From NCBI RefSeq assembly GCF_035222375.1, contig NW_026946366.1, forward strand, positions 2,418,001-2,482,000: a DNA stretch of 64,000 nt. Reading direction: 5' to 3'. Shown in pieces: positions 63,090 to 64,000 of the stretch (position 1 is the first letter of the stretch; the number at the start of each line of letters is the position of its first letter). The notes beneath the pieces were generated by a model. The model was not told the DNA's origin. It ran no database searches and worked only from the letters and a program-made list of their open reading frames with translations. This DNA comes from Podospora pseudocomata. Taxonomy: Eukaryota > Ascomycota > Sordariomycetes > Sordariales > Podosporaceae. A program made the translations under genes and the position numbers.

Positions 63090-63548
63090 ATGTCCAAGCG
63101 CACAAAGAGTACGTATCACCCATCTTCCACCCCATAGGCCTTGCCAACACTTCATAGAAGTCGGGATTGCCGGCAAGTACGGTGTTCGATACGGCGCCTC
63201 ACTCCGAAAGCAGCTCAAGCGCATTGAAACTACTCAACATGCCCGCTACCTCTGGTAACTCCTCCCTTGCTGCCTCTGTCTTCAGACATTTCTTCCTGAC
63301 CATGTTGAAGCCCCTCCTGCGGCAAAAACGCAATCAAGCGGGTTTCCACCGGTATCTGGAAATGCAATGGGTGCAGTAAGACTGTGACTGGAGGTGCCTA
63401 CCTTCTCTCGTAAGTTGAGCTCTCACTTGGGCAAGGAGAAACGGGCAGCCAGGACTTTGCTGATGAATCTGCTCAAAGGACACCTGCTGCAACAACGACT
63501 CGTTCAACGCTTCATCGGCTCCGCGACCTCAAGGAAGGAAAGGTTTGA
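63090..63548 (+). CDS. rpl43: 60S ribosomal protein eL43 (L43/L37a)
   Basis: Exons 63090-63108, 63158-63254, 63311-63409 and 63479-63548 give 94 aa, close to the yeast length of 92. Sequence: [20 protein letters not shown], then a zinc ribbon with CPSC and CNGC, then [20 protein letters not shown] and the end [10 protein letters not shown]. eL43 is a zinc-ribbon protein near the peptide exit side of the large subunit. The intron 2 acceptor is TTGAAG (63310); the nearer TCTTCAG would create a stop, while this one restores the first zinc-binding Cys pair. All joins close in frame. Confidence 0.95.
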
Positions 63549-64000
63549 TATGTCTCAACCCCCATGATGGAAAGAACATGTGGTCGGATGCTTGATCATG
63601 GCCGTGTTGGGGATGATTTTGTTTTGGCCCTCGGCACCGGGTTCCATGTCAGGTAGTGCACTGACTTCAAATGAATGGAAGAATATTGCGTGAACTGTGC
63701 CAGCCGGAGCTAATCGATGTATGGTTCACGGTCCAGACATAACTGCAATGTCCTTGATCATCGAGCTATCCTCGGTTTGGCATGCGCGTGAAAAGGAACT
63801 TTGGTTGTAACCTCTTGAACGTGCATACAGCTGCAGGTATTTTGCTCAGCCTGATTCTGCGTGCCAACCGCTAATGCATGGCCTTATACGAGCCATTTGA
63901 ATTTGTTTGTTTGCTCTGATATCCGAGATCTTGCATGAATCACAGCACAATCGGGATGGTGATGGTTGAGTCCCGCCAAGCGCCCATTGACACACAAGAA
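63549..64000. other. Right edge, no gene seen
   Basis: The 3' flank of the eL43 gene to the window edge. No open frame or element worth naming. Confidence 0.5.

Noticed and set aside
1-64000. Search for tRNA genes, retroelements, DNA transposons and virus-like elements
   Set aside because: I found no B-box-like GGTTCGANNC sequence in a tRNA-like context, no terminal repeats with target duplications, and no reverse transcriptase, integrase, transposase or capsid-like frame.

Overview
The window is nuclear DNA of a filamentous ascomycete, most likely a sordariomycete (Sordariales-like). Genes are dense and carry short introns of about 50-130 nt with GT..AG ends and CTAAC/CTGAC branch points. 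The orthologues are typical of that group (calcineurin A, septin Cdc12, trimethyllysine dioxygenase, a questin-oxidase-like protein, a GH16 glucanase). I see no tRNA, rRNA, transposon, retroelement or CRISPR array. Exon joins were worked out by eye from splice signals plus reading frame; every joined CDS except one (49227-49793) closes in frame.

Left end (1-6541). The most unusual locus is an array of six related box C/D snoRNA-like units on the minus strand (522-1843). Each lies in its own predicted intron. The array begins about 100 nt after the stop codon of the DEAH helicase gene DHR1/ECM16 (2027-5713, minus), in the same direction, so it may be spliced out of the helicase 3' UTR. Both guide stretches of each unit complement neighbouring parts of one conserved 25S/28S rRNA segment (rRNA recalled from memory). 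Divergent from DHR1 is a PAC3-like proteasome assembly chaperone.

7-24 kb. Ribosomal protein uL15 (8 exons), a secreted cyclase-family protein, Tim22, a membrane-anchored GH16 glucanase (minus), the splicing factor Prp45/SKIP (minus), a p24 cargo receptor (minus), a membrane PhoD-like phosphatase and trimethyllysine dioxygenase (10 exons).

24-44 kb. A short-chain dehydrogenase, calcineurin A, the deubiquitinase UBP15/USP7 (minus), a mitochondrial PDK/BCKDK-type kinase, septin Cdc12 (minus) divergent from the U3 snoRNP protein Pwp2, and a questin-oxidase-like protein (minus).

44-64 kb. An inositol-polyphosphate 5-phosphatase with an N-terminal propeller region (minus), a small DUF4748-like protein, a CID/RS-domain protein (CHERP-like), PP2A B56 subunit Rts1 (minus), TFIIIC subunit Tfc1, and ribosomal protein eL43 near the right edge.

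Most genes are housekeeping and unrelated in pathway. One theme recurs: DHR1 and Pwp2 both act on the U3/SSU processome, uL15 and eL43 are 60S proteins, the snoRNA array probably guides 25S rRNA methylation, and Tfc1 serves Pol III. Many genes also switch wobble base along their length, from C-ending codons in the 5' part to G-ending codons in the 3' part.
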